From positions 1 to 32,581 of the forward strand of contig JASCOJ010000018.1 of NCBI GenBank assembly GCA_029959645.1: a DNA stretch of 32,581 nt. The letters are read 5' to 3'. This document shows, piece by piece, positions 17,928-25,703 of this stretch. The position numbers and the translations under genes are program-made. The first letter of the stretch is position 1. Each line of letters starts with the position of its first letter. The notes under the pieces were generated by a model. That model made no database searches and had not been told where the DNA came from. It saw nothing but the letters and a program-made list of their open reading frames with translations. The stretch comes from Microbacteriaceae bacterium PS02332 (GTDB lineage: Bacteria; Actinomycetota; Actinomycetes; Actinomycetales; Microbacteriaceae).

Positions 17928-19151
17928 GTGACCGACGTGGCGGAGACGACCCGGGCCTCCCTCCCGGAGCGCGCCCCACGGGTCCGCCGGACCCTCCGGG
18001 CCGTCCTGGAGGCCCGCTCCAGCGGGTGGACCGTCCCCCTGCTCCTGTGGCTGGGTTCCCGCGCCTTCAGCTCGCTGCTCCTCGGCACCGTGTACCTGCT
18101 CGCGACCACGAACGGGTGGGCGTTCGCGTCGCCGCGGCGGAACCCGTCCTTCGCGACCTTCTCCGGCTCGTGGGACGCGTCCTTCTACCGGACCATCGCC
18201 GAACACGGGTACCCGCAGGCGCTGCCCCTCGACGCCGCCGGGCACGTCCTGCCGAACGCCTGGGCGTTCCTGCCGGTCTTCCCCGCGCTGTGCCGCGCCC
18301 TGATGGACCTGACCGGGACGTCCTTCTGGGTCGCCGGGCTCGTCATCGCGCTCGGGTGCGGTGCGGGTGCCTGCGTCGCGCTGTATCGTCTGCTGCTCGC
18401 CGTGGCCGACGAACGCCGTGCGCGGTGGGGCACGGCGCTGTTCGCGTTCGCGCCGACGGGGTTCCTGCTCCAGGTCGCGTACGCGGAGAGCCTCTTCCTG
18501 CTGCTGCTCTTCGCCGCGCTGCTCGCCCTCGTCCGGCGGCGCTGGTGGCTCGTCGGGGTGCTCGGTACGGTCGCGGCCTTCACGAAGCCGGGCGTCCTCG
18601 CGCTCGCCGTCGCGCTCGCGGTGCACCTGCTCGTGCACTGGCGGTCGCTCCGTCGCCGGGAGCGCGTCGCCGTCACCGTGACCGGGCTCGTCGTCGCCGC
18701 CGCGGGACTGGCCTGGCCCGTGGTCGCCTCGGCCGTGACCCGACGACCGGGCGCCTACCTCGACACCGAGCTGTCGTGGTGGGTCGGGTTCGTCGGTCGC
18801 CAGCACTTCGTGCCGCTCACGCCCTGGTTCCGGATGGCGGGGACGTGGCTCGGGCCGATCGGGATCGTGCTCGTCCTCGCGGTCATCGGCATCGCGGTGT
18901 GGTTCGCGCTCCGGCGGGACGTGCGCGCGCTGGGCCCGGAGGTGCTCGGCTTCGCGGTGGCGTACGGCGCGTACCTCGTGGCGGTGTTCCTGCCGCAGCA
19001 GAGCCTGCCGCGGCTGCTCATGCCGCTCGCACCGGTGCTCGGGTCGGACGCGTTCGTGGGGACCCGCCGGAAGGCGTGGACGTGGCTGGTCATCGGTCTG
19101 TGCCTGCAGCCGGTCGCGGTCGTGCTGCTCTGGTTCCTCGGCTTCCCCTGA
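17928..19151 (+). CDS. PIG-V-like polytopic membrane mannosyltransferase
   Basis: A GT-C-type membrane glycosyltransferase that probably uses a polyprenyl-phosphate sugar to glycosylate a cell envelope lipid or protein. The 407 residues contain about eight to ten hydrophobic segments starting at residue 34. The first outside loop holds GSWDASFYRTIAEHGYP with D83, the usual catalytic aspartate region of PIG-V-related proteins. FAPTGFLLQVAYAESLF further on is also typical. GTG at 17928 is preceded by GAGGA at 7 nt. A basic N-terminus precedes the first membrane segment, consistent with a cytoplasmic start. Acceptor and sugar are not known; mannose is inferred from the family. Confidence 0.8.
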   Translation: MTDVAETTRASLPERAPRVRRTLRAVLEARSSGWTVPLLLWLGSRAFSSLLLGTVYLLATTNGWAFASPRRNPSFATFSGSWDASFYRTIAEHGYPQALPLDAAGHVLPNAWAFLPVFPALCRALMDLTGTSFWVAGLVIALGCGAGACVALYRLLLAVADERRARWGTALFAFAPTGFLLQVAYAESLFLLLLFAALLALVRRRWWLVGVLGTVAAFTKPGVLALAVALAVHLLVHWRSLRRRERVAVTVTGLVVAAAGLAWPVVASAVTRRPGAYLDTELSWWVGFVGRQHFVPLTPWFRMAGTWLGPIGIVLVLAVIGIAVWFALRRDVRALGPEVLGFAVAYGAYLVAVFLPQQSLPRLLMPLAPVLGSDAFVGTRRKAWTWLVIGLCLQPVAVVLLWFLGFP

Positions 19152-19161
19152 CGCGTGACCG

Positions 19162-19178
19162 GCGCGCCCGTGGCGCGC
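19162..19178. terminator. Short GC hairpin between convergent genes
   Basis: GCGCGCC, loop CGT and GGCGCGC form a perfect 7-bp stem in the 30 bp between the two convergent stop codons. It probably serves both genes; there is no T-tract. Confidence 0.5.
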
Positions 19179-19181
19179 GGG

Positions 19182-20225
19182 CTAGGCGTCGAAGGTGTGG
19201 AACCAGGCCGTGCCGCCCGGGTGCTGCACGGTGATCATCTCGTCGAGGTCGCGGTACGGGCCGTCCTGGTTGTGGCTCGCCGACTTGATCCGGATCGTGC
19301 CGTCGGACTCGGTGAACACCTCGGACACGACCGTGGTGTGGTCGGGCGACTGGTTGTGGTTCCAGTCGTAGAAGACGATGTCGCCGACCTTCACCTTGTC
19401 CCGCTCCTCGAGGGAACGCCGGGTGAGCCCGAACGTCGTCGCGTTCGCGGTCAACCACGGGTCCATGGTCGGGCAGTACGTCCACGTCGCCGAGTGCTCC
19501 GCCCCGGCGGCGCGGTTGTACCAGTCCGGGCGCTGCTTCCACCCACGCGCGATGAGCGTCTGGCTGACGTAGTTCGCGCAGTCGCCGCCGATCGGGTTCA
19601 TCGTGCCGTACTCGGCCGTGTTGTAGTCCGACCAGTGCCGCATGGCGTACTCGAGCTGCCGGTCGACCGCGGTCAGCGCCGTGTACGCGAGGCTCGTCGT
19701 CGCGACGGCCGCACCGGCTGCGGGCGTGGGCGCCGCGGTCGGGGTGGGCGTGGCGTCCGCGGTGTCGTCCTGGGTGGTGCCCGCCTGTCCGTCGTTGGCC
19801 GCGCTGCCGTTGCCGCCCGAGGTCCGGTTCACGGAGGGGCTCGGTGCGATCTCGTCGGTGAACAGCGCCACGTCCGCGGTGCCCGCCGTGTACATCGCCT
19901 GGTGCGGCGCGGTGAAGGTGACCTTCCGTGCCGTCGCCCGGACGTCCCGTGCGGCGACCCCGCCGACCGTGACCCCGCGGACCGTCGCGAGGCCCGTGCC
20001 GGTGACCGTCACCGTGACCCCGCCGGCGAGCGGGACCTGCGCCGGCGACACGGCCGAGGCGGTCGCGCGCCCGGTGCCCGACGGGCCGGGGGCTCCGGCG
20101 CCTGCCGTCGCCGACCCGGACGGTCGGGTCGCGGTGCCGTCCGAGGAGCAGGCGGTGGCCACGAGCCCGATCCCGGCGATGCCGGCGAGGGACAGGAGCG
20201 AGCGGCGCGTGATCGGAGGAGTCAT
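19182..20225 (-). CDS. Lipoprotein with TIG-like domain and C-terminal amidase domain
   Basis: An exported 347-residue protein. The N-terminus has twin arginines (R7 R8), a hydrophobic stretch and the lipobox VATAC with C26, so it is probably a lipoprotein, possibly Tat-exported. Residues about 58-122 look like an IPT/TIG immunoglobulin-like domain (VPLAGGVTVTVTGTGLATV). A Ser/Thr/Pro/Gly-rich linker (about 125-175) leads to a putative amidase domain of the PF12671 type: DCANYVSQTLIARGW with C216 as nucleophile and PDHTTVV with H296. Such domains are thought to cleave amide bonds, perhaps in peptidoglycan; that is inference. The start has no strong ribosome site, but TACCCT lies 9 nt upstream. 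It is downstream of tRNA-Ala on the same strand, separated by a terminator. Confidence 0.8.
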   Translation of the reverse strand: MTPPITRRSLLSLAGIAGIGLVATACSSDGTATRPSGSATAGAGAPGPSGTGRATASAVSPAQVPLAGGVTVTVTGTGLATVRGVTVGGVAARDVRATARKVTFTAPHQAMYTAGTADVALFTDEIAPSPSVNRTSGGNGSAANDGQAGTTQDDTADATPTPTAAPTPAAGAAVATTSLAYTALTAVDRQLEYAMRHWSDYNTAEYGTMNPIGGDCANYVSQTLIARGWKQRPDWYNRAAGAEHSATWTYCPTMDPWLTANATTFGLTRRSLEERDKVKVGDIVFYDWNHNQSPDHTTVVSEVFTESDGTIRIKSASHNQDGPYRDLDEMITVQHPGGTAWFHTFDA

Positions 20226-20312
20226 GACCGTCCCAGGGTAGGCGTTCCACCCGACACCGCGGCGGGAACCGCGCCGGGCGTCCGCTGTGCTCGTGCTCGT
20301 GCCCGGGACGAC

Positions 20313-20346
20313 GAACGGCCCGGGTCCTGGTGGACCCGGGCCGTTC
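20313..20346 (-). terminator. Terminator downstream of tRNA-Ala
   Basis: A perfect 15-bp stem with loop TGGT lies 38 bp beyond the 3' end of the tRNA on its strand. It separates the tRNA from the lipoprotein gene. No T-tract. Confidence 0.75.
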
Positions 20347-20384
20347 CGCTCGCCATGCTGCCTGGAGCAGCTCACGAGCACCCG

Positions 20385-20457
20385 TGGAGCTAAGGGGATT
20401 CGAACCCCTGACCTTCTCATTGCGAACGAGACGCGCTACCAACTGCGCCATAGCCCC
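20385..20457 (-). tRNA. tRNA-Ala, anticodon CGC
   Basis: The minus strand folds into a full cloverleaf of 73 nt. The acceptor arms are GGGGCTA and TAGCTCC with one G-U pair, followed by discriminator A; the D-stem is GCGC. The anticodon stem is TCTCG/TGAGA with loop TTCGCAA, giving anticodon CGC, which reads GCG. The T-loop is GGTTCGAATCC. The CCA end is not encoded. A TACTGT box 12 nt upstream may be the -10 element. Confidence 0.95.
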
Positions 20458-20544
20458 GAGTGCTGCACCACAGTAGCACCACCCCGGCCGCGATCCGAAA
20501 TCGGCGCCGTCCGGTCGGGCGTGCCGCTGCGGTCCCGGCAGCGG

Positions 20545-21651
20545 TCAGACGGCGCGCCGCCGCCGGAGGATCGCGTCGAGGTCGGTCTGCCCGTACGCGT
20601 CGTCGTCGATGACGCCCATGCCTGCCCACCGGCTCGGCGCGGCCGGGACGTCGGGCTCCTCCGCCGCGGAGGGAGCCGGTGCCGGGGGACGCCCGGTCGG
20701 AGCCGGCGCACCCGGTGCGCGCAACCCGAGCCGCTCGGCGAGCCGCCCCTGGTCGTGCGAGGAGAGCGCTGCGGCGGCCTCCTCGACGTCCGCGCGCATC
20801 CGCGACACCCGGGCGAGCGTGGGGTCGGTCTCCCCCGCACGCACCGCTGCCGCCTCGGCGTCCGCCTCGGCCTTCGCCGCGGCGACCCGCTCCCGCAGGC
20901 GCGCGGCGAGCTCCGCCGAGGTCTCCGGGGACGGCGCGGGTCGAGCCGGACGTTGCACGTACAGCGGCTTCGGGACCGGCCCGGGCGTCCAGGTGCGGTC
21001 CACGGCCGGCGCCTCCGGCTCCGCGACGGGGAGCGGCGGAGCCGGGTCGGTCCAGGTCGTCGCCGGACGGGAGGCCGGGGTCCGGGCCGGCGCCACGGCC
21101 GCGGTCCGCGCCTTCCGCGCCTGGGCGACCTGGTGCAGCTGGGCGAGGACAGCGGCGGACCCACCGGCGGCCACGAGTCCGGCGACCGCGAGCAGCCAGG
21201 CGCCCGGTGCCGCGACGAGCACCACGACCGCGAGGACGAGCCCGGCGGTCCCGAGCACGGTCGCGCCGAGGCGCGAACGTCGCATCCGCATGGCGGTGAG
21301 CGCGGGCACCGACGACGCCCGCTCGAGCACGGGTGCCTGCTCGGCCAGCCGACGGGTGATCTCACGCTGCCGGGCGGCTTCGTGCGCGCGGACGATGGCG
21401 GCGCGCTTGGCCTCCTCCGACCGGGCGACCCGCTGCGCCTCGGCGAGCGATCGCGCGTTCATCTCGACGCGCACCTCGTCCGGGAGCTCCGCGGTCTGCG
21501 CGAGGATCCGGAGGGTCTGCTGGAGCCGGATGGCGTTCCGCTCGGTCGCCAGGTACTGCCGACGCGCTGCCCACGCGGGCATCAGGTACACGACCCAGAG
21601 CACCGCCGCCACGAGCAGCACGACGCCGCCGCCCCAGGTCCCGATTCCCAT
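20545..21651 (-). CDS. Membrane protein similar to the Rv0996/GlpR group
   Basis: A 368-residue membrane protein. One hydrophobic helix lies at residues 8-26 and a hairpin of two more at about 128-148 and 151-171. Between them is a long charged helical region (30-110). After residue 180 the rest is a Pro/Ala/Arg-rich, probably disordered tail with a short helical part (about 245-310), ending DLDAILRRRR. Sequence alone is weak, but the position next to a RimJ-type acetyltransferase and galU matches M. tuberculosis Rv0996. In corynebacteria the equivalent gene encodes GlpR, the membrane receptor of the gephyrin-like division protein Glp. The assignment is by context. The ATG lacks a ribosome site and has TACCGT 6 nt upstream. 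Confidence 0.75.
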   Translation of the reverse strand: MGIGTWGGGVVLLVAAVLWVVYLMPAWAARRQYLATERNAIRLQQTLRILAQTAELPDEVRVEMNARSLAEAQRVARSEEAKRAAIVRAHEAARQREITRRLAEQAPVLERASSVPALTAMRMRRSRLGATVLGTAGLVLAVVVLVAAPGAWLLAVAGLVAAGGSAAVLAQLHQVAQARKARTAAVAPARTPASRPATTWTDPAPPLPVAEPEAPAVDRTWTPGPVPKPLYVQRPARPAPSPETSAELAARLRERVAAAKAEADAEAAAVRAGETDPTLARVSRMRADVEEAAAALSSHDQGRLAERLGLRAPGAPAPTGRPPAPAPSAAEEPDVPAAPSRWAGMGVIDDDAYGQTDLDAILRRRRAV

Positions 21652-21657
21652 GGGGCA

Positions 21658-21663
21658 ACGGTA
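21658..21663 (-). promoter_or_regulatory. Candidate -10 box of the GlpR-like gene
   Basis: TACCGT on the minus strand ends 6 nt before the ATG, in a 130-bp gap after the acetyltransferase gene. No Shine-Dalgarno sequence lies between, so a leaderless mRNA is likely. Confidence 0.5.
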
Positions 21664-21781
21664 GGGGTGCGAGCGAGTCCGGCAGCCCATTGCCGGGAGC
21701 GTGTCGAGCGAGTCGTGGGCGAACCCGTCACGTGGGTCGGGCCTCCAGGCCGGGCACCGACCGGAGGTCGGCTGCTGTGGC

Positions 21782-22441
21782 TCAGCGGCGCGGCGAGACG
21801 GCGACGGGGGTGGCCGCCTCCTCGTGCGCGGCCGGCGGGACGACCCCGGTGCCGGCCGGGACACGGCCCTGCACCCAGCGGTCGAGGACGCCCTCGCGGA
21901 CCTCCTCCGCGACCAGGCCGAAGCAGAAGTGGTCGCGCCAGTCGCCGTTGATGTGGATGTACCGGCGGCGCAGCCCCTCGTACCGGAAGCCGAGCTTCTC
22001 GACGACGCGGAGGCTCGGGCCGTTCTCGGGCCGGATGCAGATCTCGAGGCGGTGGATCCCGACGACGCGGAAGCAGTGGTCGGTCGCCAGCGCCACGGCG
22101 GTCGGGGTGACGTTGTGCCCGGCGGCGTCCTCGACGACCCAGTAGCCGATCGAGGCGCTCGCGAGCGAGCCGTACGTGATGCCGGACACGTTGAGCTGAC
22201 CGACGAACCGGCCGTCGAGCTCCATCGCGAACGGGAGGCCCAAGCCGGCCCGGGCGTTCGCCTGCAGGGCCCGGATGCTCCCCCGCACGTCGGACGAGAC
22301 GTGGCCGGAGGGGCTCGTCGCCTCCCAGGTGCGCAGCCACGACCGGTTGCCGGCGAGGGCCTGGTCGAGGTCACGTGCGTCGCGGAGTCGGAGCGGGCGG
22401 ATGGTGACCCGCCCGTGGGACAGGGTCGGGATCGTCGTCAT
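21782..22441 (-). CDS. rimJ: RimJ/RimL-type GNAT N-acetyltransferase
   Basis: A GNAT-fold acetyltransferase of the group that acetylates protein N-termini (RimJ/RimL) or small amines. The 219 residues include the opening HGRVTIRPLRLRDA, the central strand-turn IGYWVVEDAAGHNVTPTAVA and the acetyl-CoA pyrophosphate region. The segment IRPENGPSLRVVEKLGFRYEGLRRRYI with YIHINGDWRDHFCFGL is strongly RimJ-like. About 25 residues at the C-terminus are Ala/Pro-rich. ATG with GAGGA about 10 nt upstream. It lies 88 bp after galU on the same strand; in M. tuberculosis moeA1 lies between the two. Confidence 0.85.
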   Translation of the reverse strand: MTTIPTLSHGRVTIRPLRLRDARDLDQALAGNRSWLRTWEATSPSGHVSSDVRGSIRALQANARAGLGLPFAMELDGRFVGQLNVSGITYGSLASASIGYWVVEDAAGHNVTPTAVALATDHCFRVVGIHRLEICIRPENGPSLRVVEKLGFRYEGLRRRYIHINGDWRDHFCFGLVAEEVREGVLDRWVQGRVPAGTGVVPPAAHEEAATPVAVSPRR

Positions 22442-22529
22442 CGCTCAGGTTCCTCCGGGAGCCCGCTCCGGTGCGGGGCGGGGGTCCCGCTCGGCTCCGG
22501 GACACCGGGGCCGATCGGGATGGGTCGAC

Positions 22530-23420
22530 TCATTCGCCCGCGTTGAACTCCTTGAGCCACGACTTGAGGTCGGGGCCGAGGTCCTCGCGGTCCGAGGCGA
22601 GCTGCACGATCGCCTTGATGTAGTCGAGTTTGTCACCGGTGTCGTAGCGACGTCCACGGAACACGACGCCGTACACGCCTCCTGTCCATTCCTCGGCGCT
22701 CGCCATCTTCATGAGCGCGTCGGTGAGCTGGATCTCGCCGCCCTTGCCCGGCTCCTGCTTCTCGAGGACGTCGAAGACCTCGGGGCGGATCACGTAGCGG
22801 CCGATGATGGCGAGGTTCGACGGGGCTTCGCCCTGCGCCGGCTTCTCGACCAGGCCGGTGATCTTCACGACGTCGTCGGTGTCGGTCGGCTCGACCGTCG
22901 CGATGCCGTAGAGGTGGGTCTGGGACTCCGGGACCTCGAGCAGGGCCACGACGGTGGCGTTCTTCAGCCCCTGGACCTCGATCATGCGCTTCAGCAGCGG
23001 GTCGCGGGCGTCGATGATGTCGTCGCCGAGGAGCACGGCGAACGGCTCGCGGCCGACGTGCATCTTCGCGCGGAGCACCGCGTGGCCGAGGCCGAGCGGG
23101 TCGCCCTGACGGACGTAGTGCATGTCCGCGAGGTCCGTCGACTGGTTGACCTTCTGGAGCTTCTCGTGGTCACCCTTCTTCCGGAGGGTCTCCTCGAGCT
23201 CCGACACGTGGTCGAAGTGGTTCTCGAGCGCGTTCTTGTTGCGCCCCGTGATCATGAGGACGTCCGTGAGGCCGGCGTCGACCGCTTCCTCGACGACGTA
23301 CTGGATCGCCGGCTTGTCGACGACCGGGAGCATCTCCTTCGGCATCGCCTTGGTCGCGGGGAGGAAACGCGTGCCCAGGCCTGCGGCCGGGATCACTGCC
23401 TTCGAAATCTGGAAGCCCAT
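22530..23420 (-). CDS. galU: UTP-glucose-1-phosphate uridylyltransferase
   Basis: GalU makes UDP-glucose from UTP and glucose-1-phosphate for envelope polysaccharides and glycolipids. The 296-residue protein is of family length. It begins with the nucleotide-binding signature VIPAAGLGTRFLPATKAMPK and then KEMLPVVDKPAIQYVVEEA; the metal and sugar site is near LLGDDIIDA, with VEKP later. The ATG at 23420 has no ribosome site, but TACGGT ends 6 nt before it. The divergent neighbour is the 5-formyl-THF cyclo-ligase gene, 103 bp away. Confidence 0.97.
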   Translation of the reverse strand: MGFQISKAVIPAAGLGTRFLPATKAMPKEMLPVVDKPAIQYVVEEAVDAGLTDVLMITGRNKNALENHFDHVSELEETLRKKGDHEKLQKVNQSTDLADMHYVRQGDPLGLGHAVLRAKMHVGREPFAVLLGDDIIDARDPLLKRMIEVQGLKNATVVALLEVPESQTHLYGIATVEPTDTDDVVKITGLVEKPAQGEAPSNLAIIGRYVIRPEVFDVLEKQEPGKGGEIQLTDALMKMASAEEWTGGVYGVVFRGRRYDTGDKLDYIKAIVQLASDREDLGPDLKSWLKEFNAGE

Positions 23421-23426
23421 GGAGCG

Positions 23427-23432
23427 ACCGTA
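23427..23432 (-). promoter_or_regulatory. Candidate -10 box of galU
   Basis: TACGGT on the minus strand ends 6 nt before the galU ATG; no Shine-Dalgarno sequence is present, so the transcript is probably leaderless. Confidence 0.5.
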
Positions 23433-23510
23433 TCCGATGACGCCCGCACAGGCATGTCGTCGGAACGGCGGACACGCATCCTGGCGGAGTCCCGCATCTT
23501 CCCCGCTCGG

Positions 23511-23516
23511 TATCAT
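23511..23516 (+). promoter_or_regulatory. Candidate -10 box of the 5-formyl-THF cyclo-ligase gene
   Basis: TATCAT, five of six bases of the consensus, ends 7 nt before the ATG with no Shine-Dalgarno sequence between. It is the best -10 match in the window and again predicts a leaderless mRNA. Confidence 0.55.
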
Positions 23517-23523
23517 CGCGGGC

Positions 23524-24108
23524 ATGACCGCCGACCTCGGGAACGAGAAGCGAGCCCTGCGCGCCGAACTCCGGCAGCGGCGGCGTACCCGGACCACGAC
23601 GGAACGCGACCTCGACAGCGCCGAGCTCACGACGACGCTGCAGCGTTTCGTCCAGGAACGGCAGGTCGAGTCGCTCGCGCTCTACCTGTCCGCGCCGGAC
23701 GAACCGAACGTCCGTCCGTTCCTGAACTGGGCCTTCGAGCACGGCGTCCGGGTCCTGCTGCCCGTCACGCGCGAGGACGGTCTGCTCGACTGGGCGGTCG
23801 GCGACGGGAGCTCGGAGCGGGAGGGCCTCGCGGGCCTGCCCGAGGTCGTCGGCGAGGTGCTGTCCCCGCTCGCGATCAACGACGTGGACGCGATCCTCGC
23901 CCCGGCCGCGGCGGTCGGGCACGACGGCGTCCGGATGGGCTGGGGGCGTGGGTACTACGACAAGACCCTCGGGTCCATGGCGAAGCGACCGCCCGTCTAT
24001 GCTGTGATCTTCGACGCGGAGTACCTCGACGAGGTCCCGCGCGAACCCCACGACGAACCCGTGGACGGCATCATCACGCCGTCGCGCATCATCACGTTCC
24101 GGAGCTGA
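23524..24108 (+). CDS. 5-formyltetrahydrofolate cyclo-ligase
   Basis: This enzyme uses ATP to convert 5-formyl-THF to 5,10-methenyl-THF, returning stored folate to one-carbon metabolism. The 194-residue protein has the N-terminal basic helix KRALRAELRQRRR, which contributes to ATP binding, a DAILAPAAAVGHDGVRMGWG segment, and the signature GRGYYDKTL near residue 147. The C-terminal PREPHDEPVDGIITP is typical. It is homologous to M. tuberculosis Rv0992c, and the next gene starts one base after its stop codon. Confidence 0.92.
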   Translation: MTADLGNEKRALRAELRQRRRTRTTTERDLDSAELTTTLQRFVQERQVESLALYLSAPDEPNVRPFLNWAFEHGVRVLLPVTREDGLLDWAVGDGSSEREGLAGLPEVVGEVLSPLAINDVDAILAPAAAVGHDGVRMGWGRGYYDKTLGSMAKRPPVYAVIFDAEYLDEVPREPHDEPVDGIITPSRIITFRS

Positions 24109-24109
24109 C

Positions 24110-24454
24110 GTGCCCACCTACTCGTACCGCTGCACCGAGTGCGGCAACGCGTTCGACGTCAAGCAGTCGTTCTCCGATGACGCCCTCACCGAGTGCCCGG
24201 TGTGCGGCGGCGTCCTCCGCAAGGTGTTCTCGCCGGTCGGCGTGACCTTCAACGGCGGCGGCTTCTACCGCACCGACTCGCGCCCGAAGCCCGCGGGTGA
24301 GAGCGGCGGCAGCAGCAGCAGCAGCGAGTCGAAGCCGGCTGCCGCGTCGACGCCGAAGCCGAGCACCGGCGGGTCGGGGTCGTCCGGGTCGGGGTCGTCC
24401 GGGTCAGGGTCGTCCGGGTCAGGGTCGTCCGGGTCGGGGTCGTCCGGGTCCTGA
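24110..24454 (+). CDS. FmdB-type zinc ribbon protein with Ser/Gly repeat tail (Ruc-like)
   Basis: A 114-residue protein. Residues 1-50 form a zinc ribbon, PTYSYRCTECGNAFDV with C8 and C11 and TECPVCGGVLRKVF with C29 and C32. A disordered Ser/Pro/Lys tail follows, ending in five GSSGS units. By sequence and by its place after 5-formyl-THF cyclo-ligase it corresponds to M. tuberculosis Rv0991c (Ruc), a redox-regulated chaperone in which zinc cysteines sense oxidation. A similar role here is inference. GTG start with GGAG 5 nt upstream, inside the end of the previous gene, so the two are co-transcribed. The tail DNA is a 15-bp tandem repeat, so copy number may vary between strains without a frameshift. 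Confidence 0.88.
   Translation: MPTYSYRCTECGNAFDVKQSFSDDALTECPVCGGVLRKVFSPVGVTFNGGGFYRTDSRPKPAGESGGSSSSSESKPAAASTPKPSTGGSGSSGSGSSGSGSSGSGSSGSGSSGS
24377..24451. repeat. 15-bp tandem repeat, five copies, in the zinc protein gene
   Basis: Five head-to-tail units of GGGTCGTCCGGGTCN differ only at the last base (G, A, A, G, C). They encode GSSGS and end directly at the stop codon. The unit length is a multiple of three, so changes in copy number keep the frame. Confidence 0.95.
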
Positions 24455-24474
24455 CGCCCGTTCCCCGTCCTCGG

Positions 24475-24480
24475 TAGGTT
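24475..24480 (+). promoter_or_regulatory. Candidate -10 box of mscL
   Basis: TAGGTT fits TANNNT and lies about 47 bp before the mscL GTG, which has a good AGAGGAGAG ribosome site. This would give a leader of about 40 nt. Confidence 0.35.
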
Positions 24481-24527
24481 GAGGCGTCCGCCGTCCGGCG
24501 GCGTCCCCGACCAGCAGAGGAGAGTCC

Positions 24528-25022
24528 GTGAAGGGCTTCAGGGAGTTCCTGCTCCGCGGCAACGTCATCGACCTGGCCGTCGCCGTCGTGATCGGCGCCG
24601 CGTTCACCGCCATCGTCACGACCATCGTCAAGGCGCTCATCAACCCGCTGATCGGTGCGGTGTTCAACGCGTCGAGCCTCGACAAGGCGCTGGTCATCGC
24701 GATCCCGACCGTCTCCGGCGGATCGACGAAGCTGCTCTTCGGCGCGGTCATCGGCGCCGTCGTCAACTTCGTGATCGTCGCGGCCGTCGTGTACTTCGTG
24801 CTCGTCGTGCCGGTGAACCGCCTCAAGCGGATCGCCTTCGACCGGATGAAGCAGAACACCGAGCAGCCGCCGCAGGACGTCCCGCCGACCGATGTCGAGG
24901 TCCTCCTCGAGATCCGCGACCTGCTCCGCACCCAGCAGGGTGGCCCGGCTGGCGGTGGTGCCCACGTCGCCCCCTCCGCAGCACCGGAAGGTCCGGGGAT
25001 CACCGGCACGACGAAGCTGTAG
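24528..25022 (+). CDS. mscL: Large-conductance mechanosensitive channel
   Basis: MscL forms a pentameric membrane pore that opens under membrane tension and releases solutes on sudden osmotic downshift. The 164-residue protein starts with the amphipathic helix and first membrane helix FREFLLRGNVIDLAVAVVIG. The second membrane helix is near residues 80-105 (VVNFVIVAAVVYFVLVVPV). A short loop lies between, and a cytoplasmic helix (DVEVLLEIRDLL) precedes a Gly/Ala/Pro-rich end. GTG start with a strong AGAGGAGAG site. In M. tuberculosis mscL is in the same neighbourhood (Rv0985c). Confidence 0.95.
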   Translation: MKGFREFLLRGNVIDLAVAVVIGAAFTAIVTTIVKALINPLIGAVFNASSLDKALVIAIPTVSGGSTKLLFGAVIGAVVNFVIVAAVVYFVLVVPVNRLKRIAFDRMKQNTEQPPQDVPPTDVEVLLEIRDLLRTQQGGPAGGGAHVAPSAAPEGPGITGTTKL

Positions 25023-25045
25023 CGCCGCGGAGCACCGGGGGCGGG

Positions 25046-25633
25046 TCAGGCGGGAGCGCGGTCCGCCCGGTGCTTGCGGGACATCCCGGCGGCGTACTGG
25101 GCGCCGGCGAGCACGTGACCGACGGTGCCGAGCCAGACCAGCACGAGGGCGACGACCCGGATCCAGTCCTGCCCCGCGGCGACCGACGTCGACGAGAACA
25201 GCAGCACCGGGAGCCCGACGAACAGCAGCGCCGAGCGGATCTTGCCGGTCCAGGTCACCCGGAGGTCGGGACTCCCCCGGAACCAGGCGCTCGACAGCAG
25301 CACGAGCACGAGGTCGACCGCCACGACGACCGCGACGACGATCCACGGCAGCAGGTCGACGAGCACGAGCGACAGCACGATGGCGATGATCGCCAGGCGG
25401 TCGGCGACCGGGTCGAGTGCCTTCCCGAGCGCCGACTCCTGGTGGAGCCGTCGTGCCAGGAAGCCGTCCGCCCAGTCGCTCACGCCGAGGACGACGAGCG
25501 AGACGAGCGCCCATCCCGGGTGCCCCGCGACGACGAGCGCGACGTACACCGGGATGAGGACGAAGCGCACCGCGGTGATGGCGTTCGGCCACGTCTGCCA
25601 GTCGGGGCGCGTCCGCTGCGAGGGGAGGGTCAT
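25046..25633 (-). CDS. CDP-alcohol phosphatidyltransferase family protein
   Basis: A membrane enzyme that joins a CDP-linked lipid to an alcohol in phospholipid synthesis. The 195 residues hold the family signature as SDWADGFLARRLHQES followed by ALGKALDPVADR, matching D-x2-D-G-x2-A-R-x8-G-x3-D-x3-D with all aspartates present. Four to six hydrophobic helices surround it. Closest in type to phosphatidylglycerophosphate synthase or cardiolipin synthase-like members, but the alcohol cannot be told. It is the last gene of the minus-strand group after the helicase and the small unknown protein and is convergent with mscL. Confidence 0.85.
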   Translation of the reverse strand: MTLPSQRTRPDWQTWPNAITAVRFVLIPVYVALVVAGHPGWALVSLVVLGVSDWADGFLARRLHQESALGKALDPVADRLAIIAIVLSLVLVDLLPWIVVAVVVAVDLVLVLLSSAWFRGSPDLRVTWTGKIRSALLFVGLPVLLFSSTSVAAGQDWIRVVALVLVWLGTVGHVLAGAQYAAGMSRKHRADRAPA

Positions 25634-25703
25634 GCCGCGCTTCCGTTCGGGTGTCGGGTGCCCAGCCTACCGAACCGGTCCTGGCGCACCGGTCGGCGTC
25701 GGG

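Noticed and set aside
20385-20457. tRNA-Ala as a phage or island attachment site
   Set aside because: No integrase gene and no repeated 3' end of the tRNA were found in the window; flanking genes are ordinary chromosomal genes.
24377-24451. Possible CRISPR or short regularly spaced repeats
   Set aside because: The units are head to tail without spacers and encode GSSGS in frame. I found no CRISPR-like repeat-spacer pattern anywhere in the window.
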